Assembly: GCA_036389275.1 (NCBI GenBank)
Contig: DASVQE010000014.1
Span: forward strand, 18,066 to 82,065
Source of the DNA: QHVT01 sp036389275
GTDB lineage: Bacteria > Acidobacteriota > Thermoanaerobaculia > Gp7-AA8
Direction: 5' to 3'
Length of the DNA stretch: 64,000 nucleotides
Part shown: positions 50,503 through 58,650 of the stretch, piece by piece
Layout: every line of letters begins with the position of its first letter
Numbering within the stretch: position 1 is the stretch's first letter
Notes under the pieces: generated by a model
What the model saw: the letters and a program-made list of their open reading frames with translations, nothing else
Told to the model about the DNA's origin: nothing
Databases searched by the model: none
Translations under genes and position numbers: made by a program

Positions 50503-50508
50503 AATGTA
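50503..50508 (-). promoter_or_regulatory. Candidate -10 box TACATT of the VOC gene
   Basis: On the minus strand TACATT ends six bases before the start codon at 50496, again with no Shine-Dalgarno, suggesting a leaderless transcript. Confidence 0.4.
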
Positions 50509-50544
50509 GGAGCCGCGGCCGCTCTTTTCAACGGTCCGCTTTGT

Positions 50545-50569
50545 CGCTATAGTGTTCGTTACTATAGCG
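50545..50569. promoter_or_regulatory. Perfect dyad, probable operator of the HTH gene
   Basis: CGCTATAGT at 50545-50553 and ACTATAGCG at 50561-50569 are perfect inverted copies around GTTCGTT. Each half contains TATAGT, so it can serve as a -10 box in either direction. On the plus strand TTTTCA at 50525-50530 would be a -35 at 17 bases. Confidence 0.6.
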
Positions 50570-50869
50570 AAAATCGAGACAGCGCGGATCGACCGCTACA
50601 TCCTGGAAACGCTGCTCGTGGACCTGGTCGGCCACGACAAGTCGCCGTCCGCCTGGGTGGTGTACGTGCACCTCTGGCACCGCACGTTCGGCAGCGGCGC
50701 CAAGAGCGTGCGGGCGAGCCATCAGACGATCGCTGACGAGACCGGGCTCTCCAAGAGCGGAGTGCAGGCGGCTATGCGGCATCTGGTGCGGCGGCGGCTT
50801 GTCCGGTCGGTGCGCGAGACGCAGACGGCTACGCCGGAGCATTTCGTGTTGAGGCCGTGGAGAAGGTGA
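50552..50869 (+). CDS. Helix-turn-helix protein, possible regulator
   Basis: About 105 residues. The C-terminal half is a winged helix-turn-helix: SHQTIADETGLSKSGVQAAMRHLVRRRLVRSV at about residues 58-90. The N-terminal half (DRYILETLLVDLVGHDKSPSAWVVYVHLWHRT) is helical. The GTG at 50552 lies inside the dyad and the true start may be slightly later. It probably binds the dyad and so controls itself, and perhaps the divergent VOC gene. Confidence 0.7.
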   Translation: MFVTIAKIETARIDRYILETLLVDLVGHDKSPSAWVVYVHLWHRTFGSGAKSVRASHQTIADETGLSKSGVQAAMRHLVRRRLVRSVRETQTATPEHFVLRPWRR

Positions 50870-50878
50870 CCGCGTGGT

Positions 50879-50933
50879 ACGTGCAGCGCGCGGCCACCCA
50901 CCCAGGTCCCTCGCTACGCTCGGGATGACATGG
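50879..50933 (-). repeat. Intergenic repeat of the TGTCATCCCGAGCG type
   Basis: On the minus strand the sequence reads TGTCATCCCGAGCGTAGCG followed by AGGGACCTGGGTGG. I recognise this as a short dispersed repeat seen at gene ends in many soil bacteria. Here it supplies the last codons and stop of thrC. Confidence 0.6.
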
Positions 50934-52107
50934 CGCGCTCGACGGCGGCCATCGACGGGTCGATCTCGATCACGTTCTCCGCGCGGTAATTCGACTCCGG
51001 GTCTTTGAGGATGTGGCCGGTCAGGACGCAGACGACGCGCTCGTTTGCGGCGATCGCGCCCGATGCGCGCAGTTTCTCGACGCCGGCCAGCGTGGCCGCG
51101 GAGGCGGGCTCGCAGCCGATGGCCATGCCGTCGATGGTCCGCTTCGCGCGCACGATCTCCTCGTCGGTCACTTCTTCGACGATGCCGTTCGTGGCGCGGA
51201 TCGCGGCGACGGCGCGGTCGTGGCTGACCGGATCGCCGATGCGGATGGCGCTGGCGATGGTCTCCGCGGCGATGCGGTGGCGCGTGGCGAACGACTCGGC
51301 GTAGCTGCGGAAGAATGGATTCGCGCCGTGCGCCTGGATCGAGGCGAGCCGCGGCATCCGCTCGATCCAGCCGCGCGCCTTTGCCTCGACCAGCGCTTTG
51401 CCGAACGCGCTCGTGTTGCCGAGGTTGCCCGCGGGCACGACGATCCAGTCGGGCGCGTCCCAGTCGAAGTCCTGCAGCAGTTCCCAGACGATGGTCTTCT
51501 GCCCTTCGATGCGGAAGGGATTGATCGAGTTGACCAGGTAGATGCCGAGGCGCTCGGAGGCTTCGCGCACGAGCCGCATGGCCGCGTCGAAGTCGCCGCG
51601 GATCTGCAGGCAGGTCGCGCCGTAGGCGAGGGTCTGGGCGAGCTTGCCGCTGGCCACTTTGCCGGCCGGCACGAAGACGATCGCACGCAGCCCGGCCTGC
51701 GCGGCGTACGCGGCGAGCGACGCGCTGGTGTTGCCGGTCGAGGCGCACGCCACCGCGCGCGCGCCGACGCGCACCGCCTGCGTCACCGCCACCGTCATCC
51801 CGCGGTCCTTGAATGAGCCGGTCGGGTTCTCGCCTTCATGTTTGAAGTAGATGCCCGAGCGCTCGTACAGCCGCGTGCCGCCCTCGGGGTGCGTGACCGC
51901 TTTGTCGACGGCGAGCACGCCTTCGCGGAAGCGCCAGACGCCGCTCTGGTCGATGGCCGCGCGCGAGCTGCGGCGGTCGTCGAAGGCGTCGCGGTCGACC
52001 AGGTGATCGCGCTCGACCGACAGCAGCGAGCCGCACTCGCACGTGTAGCGCACGGCCATGATGTCGTAGCGCTCCTCGCAGCCGATGCATTGCAGCCATT
52101 CGCTCAT
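50914..52107 (-). CDS. thrC: Threonine synthase
   Basis: A 397-residue PLP enzyme converting phosphohomoserine to threonine. An N-terminal zinc ribbon (C7, C10, C23, C25) precedes the fold. The PLP lysine is K100 in NPTGSFKDRGM, and STGNTSASLAAYAA, PAGNLGNTSAFGKA and the C-terminal LTGHILKDP are all conserved. The length and N-terminal ribbon fit the archaeal/Thermus-like subgroup. It starts in the thrB stop (ATGA). The last residues MSSRA come from the dispersed repeat. Confidence 0.94.
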   Translation of the reverse strand: MSEWLQCIGCEERYDIMAVRYTCECGSLLSVERDHLVDRDAFDDRRSSRAAIDQSGVWRFREGVLAVDKAVTHPEGGTRLYERSGIYFKHEGENPTGSFKDRGMTVAVTQAVRVGARAVACASTGNTSASLAAYAAQAGLRAIVFVPAGKVASGKLAQTLAYGATCLQIRGDFDAAMRLVREASERLGIYLVNSINPFRIEGQKTIVWELLQDFDWDAPDWIVVPAGNLGNTSAFGKALVEAKARGWIERMPRLASIQAHGANPFFRSYAESFATRHRIAAETIASAIRIGDPVSHDRAVAAIRATNGIVEEVTDEEIVRAKRTIDGMAIGCEPASAATLAGVEKLRASGAIAANERVVCVLTGHILKDPESNYRAENVIEIDPSMAAVERAMSSRA

Positions 52108-53015
52108 GCGCGCCGCACTCCTTCCTTCGCGATCGCGCCGCAGTGCGCGCTCGACTCGATCTCGCCGAACGCGCGCTGCATCGCCGCCGCGCAGCCGCGC
52201 GCCGCGCGCTCGTCGCCGGCGATGGCGAAGATGGTTGGGCCGGAGCCGCTGATCGAGCAGCCGAATGCGCCCGCCTCGAGCGCGGCGCTCTTGACCTCGA
52301 TAAAGTGCGGGATGAGCGACGCGCGCCGCGGCTCGGCGTAGCGGTCGTCGAGCGCGCGGCCGAGGAGCGCCGCGTCGGCGGATGCGAACGCGTGCGCGAG
52401 CGCGGTGGTGTTGGCCATCATGTGAATCCAGGTGGCGCGGTCGAGCGACTCCGGCAGCAACGCGCGCGCGTCCTTCGTCTGAATGCGCACGCGCGGCGTG
52501 ACCAGCGCCACCCACCACTCCGCGTTGACGGGCAGCTTCACCACGTCGATCGGATCGTCGCAGCGCGAGAGCGCCAATCCGCCGAGGGCGCTCGGCGCGA
52601 TGTTGTCGAGATGCCGTCCTGCCACCGCGCACTCGCCGGCCAGCGCCGCGGCGATCACATCGCGCATCGCCGGCACTTGCCCGAGCGCGAGCGCCGCCGC
52701 GTACGCGCCGGCCACGCTCGACGCCGCGCTGCCGCCCATTCCGCCGGCCAGCGGCAGCCCTTTGTCGACGGAGACGATCGCCGCATATCCGTAAGGACGG
52801 AGATACGCACTTGCGGCAATGGCCGCGCAGTTCCGCTCCGCCTCGCGCGGCACCAGCTCCGCGTCGCGCCCGGTGACGCCGGCTACGCGCGATGCGCCGC
52901 GCGTCAGCTCGACCGTGACGCGATCGCCGATCCCGTCGACGGCCAGCCCGAGCACGTCGAAGCCGGGGCCGACGTTGCCGATGGAGGCGGGCGCGAAGGC
53001 GGTGGCTTTGCTCAT
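52104..53015 (-). CDS. thrB: Homoserine kinase
   Basis: A 303-residue GHMP kinase. It begins ATAFAPASIGNVGPGFDVLGLA and has the ATP loop GLPLAGGMGGSAASSVAGAYAA near residues 87-108, and GCSISGSGPTIFAIAGD in the third motif. It phosphorylates homoserine for ThrC. Four-base overlaps join it to thrA and thrC, so the three enzymes should be made in fixed proportion. Confidence 0.95.
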   Translation of the reverse strand: MSKATAFAPASIGNVGPGFDVLGLAVDGIGDRVTVELTRGASRVAGVTGRDAELVPREAERNCAAIAASAYLRPYGYAAIVSVDKGLPLAGGMGGSAASSVAGAYAAALALGQVPAMRDVIAAALAGECAVAGRHLDNIAPSALGGLALSRCDDPIDVVKLPVNAEWWVALVTPRVRIQTKDARALLPESLDRATWIHMMANTTALAHAFASADAALLGRALDDRYAEPRRASLIPHFIEVKSAALEAGAFGCSISGSGPTIFAIAGDERAARGCAAAMQRAFGEIESSAHCGAIAKEGVRRA

Positions 53016-55543
53016 CGCGAAGACTTCCGCCGCTCGTGAATGGTGATGGCCACGATGTCGTTCAGCACGCCCGCCGCCGTCACCGCCGCGCCGGCGCCGG
53101 GGCCGGTCACCACCAGCGGATTCGTCGCGTAGCGTTTCGAGTGAATGACCACGGTGTTGTCGGTGCCGCGCAGCCGTCCGAGCGGCGAAGCCGCATCGAC
53201 CGCTTCGATGCCGACGCGGATGCTGCGCCTGGTGATCTTCGCCACGTACCGCAGCACCTTGCCGCCGCTGCGCGCGCGCGCGACGCGCCGCGCAAAGTCG
53301 TCGTCGAGCGCCGCCAGTTTCTCCACGAAGCGCGCCGGATCGGCGTCGTCGACGTCGGCGGTGTAGAGCGATTCGAGGGCGATGTCCGACAGCTCGAGCC
53401 GGCGTCCCAGCGTCCGCGCCAGGATCAGCGCCTTGCGCGCGACGTCGGTGCCCGACAGGTCGTCGCGCGGATCGGGCTCGGTGTAGCCGAGCTTCCACGC
53501 GTCGCGCACCGCCTGGCTGAAGCGCCTTCCTTCTTCGAGTGCCGTCATGAGATAGCCGAGCGTGCCGGAGAACGCGCCGAGAATCGTCTCCACGCGATCG
53601 CCCGACTCCTGCAGTTTCGCCAGCGTGTCGAGCACCGGCAGTCCCGCGCCCGCCGTCGCTTCGTAGCGCAGCATCAGGCCGCGCTCGCGCGCCGTCGCCA
53701 CGAGGCGGTCGTATTCGATCTGCGCCACGGCCAGCGGCTTCTTGTTCGCCAGCACCACATGAAACCCGTTCTCCAGCGCTTCCTGAATCAGCGGCGCGGT
53801 TTCCTCGGAAGTCAGATCGACGAGGATCGGCCGGTGCGACGGCAGCAGCCAGAGCTCCTCGCGCATCATCGACTGCAGTTGCGCGAGCGTCACCGGCGAG
53901 TCGCGATCGAAGAGCTTCGCGCCCGATGCCTTCTGTTTCGCGAGCCGCTGCAGCGCCGCAGCACCGAAGCCGCTTTCCTCGATGCGGATGCCGGAGCGGT
54001 CGGCCACGGCGATGACTTTCACGTCGGCGCCGAGCTCCTGCCGCAAGTGCTTTTCCTGCGCGATCAGTTGGGTGGCGAGCTCGCGGCCGATCTGCCCGAA
54101 GCCGAGGAGCGTGAGCTTCGATTCGCGGCCCGAGGCGTCGGCCAGCGGATGCAGTTTGTCGAGCTGAAACTCGCGATGCAGCGCCTGCAGCGCGCGCGTC
54201 GCATCGCCGCCGGAGACGGCCGCGGTGATGTTCAGCTCCGACGAGCCCTGGGCGATGGCGATGACGTTCACCGCCGCGCCGCTGAGCGCGGAGAACGTGC
54301 GCGCGGCGATGCCCGGCCGTCCGCGCATGCCAAGTCCGACCACCGCGATCAGCGCCACCTCTTCGTCGGCGCGAATGCGGTCGATCAGTTTCGATTTCCG
54401 CTCGAGCGCGAACGTCTCCTCGAGCGCGGCGACGGCGTGCGCCGCCTCGCTGCGCGGCACGACGAAGCAGATGCTCGACTCGCTCGAGGCCTGGCTGATC
54501 ATCGATACCGAATGGCCGGCGTTCGAGAGCGCGGTGAACGCGCGGCCGGCCACGCCCGGCACGCCGATCATGCCGGAGCCTTCGATGGAGACGAGCGCCT
54601 GCTGATGAATCGCCGTCAGCGCCTTGACTGGATAGGCGCCCGGCTGCACGTCGCCGGCGATGCGCGTGCCGCGCGATGCCTCCCGAAACGTGTTGCGCAC
54701 GAAGAGCGGAATCTTGCGATCGACCAGCGGAATCATCGTGCGCGGGTGCAGCACCTTCGCGCCGTAGAACGCCAGCTCTGCCGCCTCGCGGTAGTGCAGC
54801 TCGCGGAGAAGCCGCGCCGACGGCACGCTGCGCGGATCGGCCGTCATGAGTCCGTCCACTTCCTTGAAGAGCGTCACCGCGCGCGCGCCGCTGCTGCGCG
54901 CCAGGATGGCCGCCGAAAAATCGGAGCCGCCGCGGCCGAGCGTCACCACTTCGCCGTCCGGTCCGCGGCCAAGGTAACCCGGCATGACTACCACGCAACC
55001 GCGCGCGACGAGCGGCGCGAGGTGGCGTTTCGCGGCGCGCTCGCATTTCGCGAAATCCGGCCAGAGACTGCCGAGGCGTGTTTCGGTGACGATGATGTCG
55101 GTGGCGTCGACGTACTCGGCGGTGATGCCCGATTCGCGCAGCACCGCGGTGAAGATGCGCGCCAGCAACCGCTCGCCGCGCGCAACGATCGCGTCCTGCG
55201 CGCGCGGCGTCAGCTCGCGTAGCACGGCCACGCTCTCGGCCATCGACCGCAGCTCGTGCATTGACTCGTCGATGGCCGCGTTCAATGGATCGCGATCGAT
55301 CAGCAGCGCATCGACCAGCTCGCGATGTCGCCGCTCGAGCGCGTCAGCGGTCTCGCGACATCGCTCGCGCTCACCGCGCAGCGCCGCCTGCGCCGTCGCC
55401 AGCAGCAGGTCGGTGACGCCGTTCGCCGCCGACACCACCACCGCCACGCCCGGCGCCGCGCGCCGCACGTGTCCCACCGCCGCGCGAATGGCCTCGGCAC
55501 TGCCGACGGCAACGCCGCCGAATTTGTAGACCTCGAGTGGCAT
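53012..55543 (-). CDS. thrA: Bifunctional aspartokinase/homoserine dehydrogenase
   Basis: An 843-residue fusion. The aspartokinase half starts EVYKFGGVAVGSAEAI and has VTLGRGGSDFSAAILA and DGLMTADPR. Two ACT-type regulatory modules follow at about 310-455 (ISQASSESSICFVV, IAQGSSELNITAAV), which in relatives bind threonine. The homoserine dehydrogenase half begins LLGFGQIGREL near 475 and has EATAGAGLPVLDTL and GAFSGTLGYLMT. It opens the thrABC run and lies 12 bases after menG. Confidence 0.95.
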   Translation of the reverse strand: MPLEVYKFGGVAVGSAEAIRAAVGHVRRAAPGVAVVVSAANGVTDLLLATAQAALRGERERCRETADALERRHRELVDALLIDRDPLNAAIDESMHELRSMAESVAVLRELTPRAQDAIVARGERLLARIFTAVLRESGITAEYVDATDIIVTETRLGSLWPDFAKCERAAKRHLAPLVARGCVVVMPGYLGRGPDGEVVTLGRGGSDFSAAILARSSGARAVTLFKEVDGLMTADPRSVPSARLLRELHYREAAELAFYGAKVLHPRTMIPLVDRKIPLFVRNTFREASRGTRIAGDVQPGAYPVKALTAIHQQALVSIEGSGMIGVPGVAGRAFTALSNAGHSVSMISQASSESSICFVVPRSEAAHAVAALEETFALERKSKLIDRIRADEEVALIAVVGLGMRGRPGIAARTFSALSGAAVNVIAIAQGSSELNITAAVSGGDATRALQALHREFQLDKLHPLADASGRESKLTLLGFGQIGRELATQLIAQEKHLRQELGADVKVIAVADRSGIRIEESGFGAAALQRLAKQKASGAKLFDRDSPVTLAQLQSMMREELWLLPSHRPILVDLTSEETAPLIQEALENGFHVVLANKKPLAVAQIEYDRLVATARERGLMLRYEATAGAGLPVLDTLAKLQESGDRVETILGAFSGTLGYLMTALEEGRRFSQAVRDAWKLGYTEPDPRDDLSGTDVARKALILARTLGRRLELSDIALESLYTADVDDADPARFVEKLAALDDDFARRVARARSGGKVLRYVAKITRRSIRVGIEAVDAASPLGRLRGTDNTVVIHSKRYATNPLVVTGPGAGAAVTAAGVLNDIVAITIHERRKSSR

Positions 55544-55555
55544 GGGACGAACTCG

Positions 55556-56257
55556 CTACTCTACCGTTCCGACGTAGAGATACGCGATGCCGAACGTCAG
55601 CGGCGCGACTTCGATCGACGCGAAGCGCGCCGACTCGCGCATCAGCGCCACGAACTCGTCGCCGCATGGAAAGCGCCCGGCCGAGCGTTGCAGGTATTCG
55701 TACGCGTCGCGATCGCCGGTGACGGCGCCGCCGAGCCGCGGCAGGATGTGGCGCGTGTAAAACGAGTACAGCGGTCCGAAGATCACGCCGCGCGGCTGCC
55801 CGAACTCCAGCACCACCACCCGTCCGCCCGGCCGCACCACGCGCGCGAGCTCGGCAATGCCGCGCCGCGGCTCGCCGACGTTGCGGATGCCGAAGGAGAT
55901 GCTGGCGATGTCGAATGACGCGTCGTCGTACGGCAGGCGCGTGACGTCCGCGACTTCGAACGCGATCGCCGGCGCCTTCGCACGCGCGAGCGTCAGCATC
56001 TCCGGCACGAAGTCCGTCCCGATCACCTCGCCGCCGGGCGCCACCGCTTTCGCGAACGCGATGGCCAGATCGCCGGTGCCGGTCGCGCAGTCGAGCACGC
56101 GCTCGCCCGGCTTCGCGCGCGACATCCGCACCGCGCGCTTGCGCCAGCGGTGATGCACGCCGCCCGACAGAATCGTGTTCGCGCGGTCGTAGCGCGTGGC
56201 GATCGCCGCGAACATCGAGCGGATCCTCGTCGGGTCGGGACCGGTGCCGTTGCTCAT
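55556..56257 (-). CDS. menG: Demethylmenaquinone methyltransferase
   Basis: A 233-residue UbiE/MenG class I methyltransferase performing the last step of menaquinone synthesis. Features are MFAAIATRYDRANTILSGGVHHRWR, the SAM loop LDCATGTGDLAIAF, GTDFVPEMLTLAR, and the family motif ISFGIRNVGEPRRGI. Since the other quinone genes here are men genes, the menaquinone role is favoured. It diverges from menF with 16 bases between starts and is followed by thrABC. Confidence 0.92.
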   Translation of the reverse strand: MSNGTGPDPTRIRSMFAAIATRYDRANTILSGGVHHRWRKRAVRMSRAKPGERVLDCATGTGDLAIAFAKAVAPGGEVIGTDFVPEMLTLARAKAPAIAFEVADVTRLPYDDASFDIASISFGIRNVGEPRRGIAELARVVRPGGRVVVLEFGQPRGVIFGPLYSFYTRHILPRLGGAVTGDRDAYEYLQRSAGRFPCGDEFVALMRESARFASIEVAPLTFGIAYLYVGTVE

Positions 56258-56261
56258 CTCA

Positions 56262-56267
56262 TACAAT
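56262..56267 (+). promoter_or_regulatory. Candidate -10 box TACAAT of the men operon
   Basis: TACAAT ends six bases before the menF GTG at 56274. There is no Shine-Dalgarno and no room for a leader, so a leaderless GTG start is likely. No good -35 box is seen at 17 bases. Confidence 0.45.
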
Positions 56268-56273
56268 CACGCC

Positions 56274-57335
56274 GTGCAGCGCGACTTCGCTTTCGTGCAG
56301 ACCGCGCCGGGACGGCTCTTCGTCGGCTGGGGTCCGTTCGAACAGTTGCCGTTCCGCCGTCCGGAGCGGCCGGCATTCTACGTCAGCGATTTTTTTCTCG
56401 ACGACGTCCACCCGTGGCGGCATCCGTCGCAATGGGAAGAGCTCTCGATCGGCGAGCTGGCCGCGCGCTTCGATGAGGACGGCGTGCCGGAGGTCGACTG
56501 GGATGCGCCGTCGCTCGACGAGTTCGTGCCGCTCTTCGAGTCGGCGCACGCGGCCATGCTGCGCGGCGATTTCACCAAGATCGTGCCGGTCGTTTTCGAG
56601 TCAGGACGGTTTACGCGCCGCGCAAACTGGTGGTCGCACTTTTTGCGTCAACTGGAAATGCTTCCGCGAGGCCTGCACGCCTACGGCTACTCGCACAACG
56701 GCCACTCGCTGGTCGGCGCGACGCCGGAGGTGCTCTTCCAGGCGGAGGCGCACGGCTACCGCACCATGGCTCTCGCTGGAACGCGTCCGGTCGCGCGCGC
56801 CGAGGAGCTGCTGCACGATGCGAAGGAACGCCGCGAACATCGCCTCGTCGTCGACGACATCGTTCGCCGCCTCGGTCCGTTCGGGAACATCGAGGTCGGT
56901 CCGGTCGGTCTGCTGCGCCTGCCGAACATCGCCCATCTGATGACGCCGATCTTCTTCGCCGAGGCGGGCGGCTCCGAGAAAATGTCCTTCGCGGAGATGG
57001 TGCGCCGCCTTCATCCCACCGCCGCACTCGGCGTGTCGCCGCGCACGCCCGCCGGCGAGCGCTGGCTGCGCGAAGCCGACCGCGGCGTCAAGCGCCGCAC
57101 CTTCGGCGCGCCGTTCGGCGTCGAGCGGCCCGACCGCTCGTCGCTCGCGCTCGTGGCCATCCGCAACGTGCAGTGGAGCGGCGAGCGCGTGCGCGTCGGC
57201 TCCGGCGCCGGCCTGCTCGCCGAGAGCCAGCTCGAGCGCGAGTTCGACGAGCTGCGCCAGAAGCGCGATCAGGTGAAGTCGCTCTTCGCCATCGAGTCGG
57301 TGCCATGGGTAATCGTGACCGCGCGTCGCAGTTGA
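56274..57335 (+). CDS. menF: Isochorismate synthase
   Basis: A 353-residue chorismate-binding enzyme of the MenF/EntC type, opening the menaquinone pathway. The active-site lysine is in RGDFTKIVPV. Family motifs are MALAGTRPVARAEELL, EHRLVVDDI, HPTAALGVSPRTPAGERW and KRRTFGAPFGV, then VRVGSGAGLLAESQLEREFDE. It is shorter than E. coli MenF (431). I take GTG 56274 since it gives the compact first strand QRDFAFVQ. It overlaps menD-N by 31 bases. Confidence 0.9.
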   Translation: MQRDFAFVQTAPGRLFVGWGPFEQLPFRRPERPAFYVSDFFLDDVHPWRHPSQWEELSIGELAARFDEDGVPEVDWDAPSLDEFVPLFESAHAAMLRGDFTKIVPVVFESGRFTRRANWWSHFLRQLEMLPRGLHAYGYSHNGHSLVGATPEVLFQAEAHGYRTMALAGTRPVARAEELLHDAKERREHRLVVDDIVRRLGPFGNIEVGPVGLLRLPNIAHLMTPIFFAEAGGSEKMSFAEMVRRLHPTAALGVSPRTPAGERWLREADRGVKRRTFGAPFGVERPDRSSLALVAIRNVQWSGERVRVGSGAGLLAESQLEREFDELRQKRDQVKSLFAIESVPWVIVTARRS

Positions 57336-57757
57336 TCGACGCGGTCGTCGCCGCCGGCGCGCGCGACTTCTGCGTCTGCGCCGGCTCGCGCAACAGCCCG
57401 CTCCTCGCGGTCCTCGGCACGCGCGGCGACGTCGCGCTCTACTCGTTCGTCGACGAGCGCTCAGCGGCTTTCTTCGCACTCGGCCGCATCAAGCGCGACG
57501 AGCGTCCGGTCGCGGTCGTGACGACTTCCGGCACCGCCGTCGCGGAGCTGCTTCCCGCAACGATTGAAGGCCATTACTCCGGACTTCCGCTCATCCTGAT
57601 TTCCGCAGATCGTCCGGCGCGCTTCCGCGGCACCGGCGCGCCGCAGTCGATCGAGCAGGTCGGACTCTTCGGCGTCTACGCCGAGACCGCGCTCGAGTCG
57701 TGGAGCCGCGCCCGTCCGCTGCATCTCAACATCGAATTCGACGAGCCGCTGCTGTGA
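57305..57757 (+). CDS. menD: MenD N-terminal part (Pyr domain), SEPHCHC synthase
   Basis: A 150-residue protein equal to the first third of MenD. It has CVCAGSRNSPLLAVL, the ThDP-activating glutamate in SFVDERSAAFFALG, AVVTTSGTAVAELLPATIEG and SADRPARFRGTGAPQSIEQ, and ends HLNIEFDEPLL where the Pyr domain of E. coli MenD ends. The stop TGA overlaps the GTG of the next frame. Alone it could not catalyse the reaction. It must pair with the following protein, or be joined to it by frameshifting. Confidence 0.85.
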   Translation: MGNRDRASQLIDAVVAAGARDFCVCAGSRNSPLLAVLGTRGDVALYSFVDERSAAFFALGRIKRDERPVAVVTTSGTAVAELLPATIEGHYSGLPLILISADRPARFRGTGAPQSIEQVGLFGVYAETALESWSRARPLHLNIEFDEPLL

Positions 57758-58650
57758 AGAAGCCGCTGGTGATCATCGGCGGTCTCGCGCCGCGGCATCG
57801 CGCGCGCGTCGCAACGCTCACGAGCGGCGCGGCCGTCTACGCGGAGGCGCTCAGCGGATTGCGCGACCGCGCGACCATCACCGCCGGCGAGCGGATGATC
57901 GCGCGCGGCGAGTTCGACGGCGTCGTCCGCATCGGTAACGTGCCGACGCTCCGCTTCTGGCGCGACCTGGAAACGCTCGAGCTGCCGGTCGAGCACTACA
58001 GCGATCTGCCGTTCACCGGCCTCACGCGCGGTGCGATCCGGCCGCTCGATGCGCTGCCGGCGATCGCGGGCGACTACGGCGATTTCTTCGAGCGCGACCG
58101 CGAATTGCGCGCGCGCTTCGAAGCGATCCTCGACGACGAGCCGCGATCGGAGCTGGCCATGATCCGCGCGCTGTCGCGCGAGCTGCCCGACGGCGCGCGC
58201 GTCTACCTCGGCAACAGTCTGCCGATCCGCGAATGGGATCTCGCCGCCGAGCGCCGGCCGTTCGAGTTCGAGGCGAACCGCGGCGCGAACGGCATCGACG
58301 GGCAACTGTCGACGTTCTTCGGCTGGTGCGCGCCGTCGCGCGAGAACGTCTGCGTCGTCGGCGATCTCACCGCCATCTACGATCTCAACGCGCCCTGGAT
58401 CGTGCCGCAGCTCGAAGCGGACACGCGCTTCCGCATCGTGATCGTCAACAACGGCGGCGGCCGCATCTTTTCGCGCGTCGCTTCGCTGCGCGCCCTCGAC
58501 CCGTCGCTGCGCGAGCGCATCATCGAGAACGTGCACGAGCTGCGCTTCGACGACTGGGCGGCGATGTGGAACATCGACGTGACCGAGCTGCGTCCCGACG
58601 ACGCGGCGTCGAAACGCGTCTGGCAGAGGTACGACGCGCTGTGGTCGTGA
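57754..58650 (+). CDS. menD: MenD C-terminal part (central and PP domains)
   Basis: A 298-residue protein equal to the rest of MenD. It begins with the central domain (KKPLVIIGGLAPRHRARVATL) and ends with the diphosphate-binding domain: LGNSLPIREWD, NRGANGIDGQLSTFFG, VVGDLTAIYDLNA (metal and ThDP site) and VIVNNGGGRIFS. Key residues are intact. The start is GTG in a GTGA overlap with menD-N. Together the two parts have 448 residues, about 110 fewer than E. coli MenD. A GTGA overlap joins it to menH. Confidence 0.85.
   Translation: MKKPLVIIGGLAPRHRARVATLTSGAAVYAEALSGLRDRATITAGERMIARGEFDGVVRIGNVPTLRFWRDLETLELPVEHYSDLPFTGLTRGAIRPLDALPAIAGDYGDFFERDRELRARFEAILDDEPRSELAMIRALSRELPDGARVYLGNSLPIREWDLAAERRPFEFEANRGANGIDGQLSTFFGWCAPSRENVCVVGDLTAIYDLNAPWIVPQLEADTRFRIVIVNNGGGRIFSRVASLRALDPSLRERIIENVHELRFDDWAAMWNIDVTELRPDDAASKRVWQRYDALWS

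Noticed and set aside
50137..50869. Toxin-antitoxin pair (VOC protein and HTH protein)
   Set aside because: The genes are divergent rather than overlapping, the VOC protein is an enzyme-like fold, and neither resembles a known toxin.
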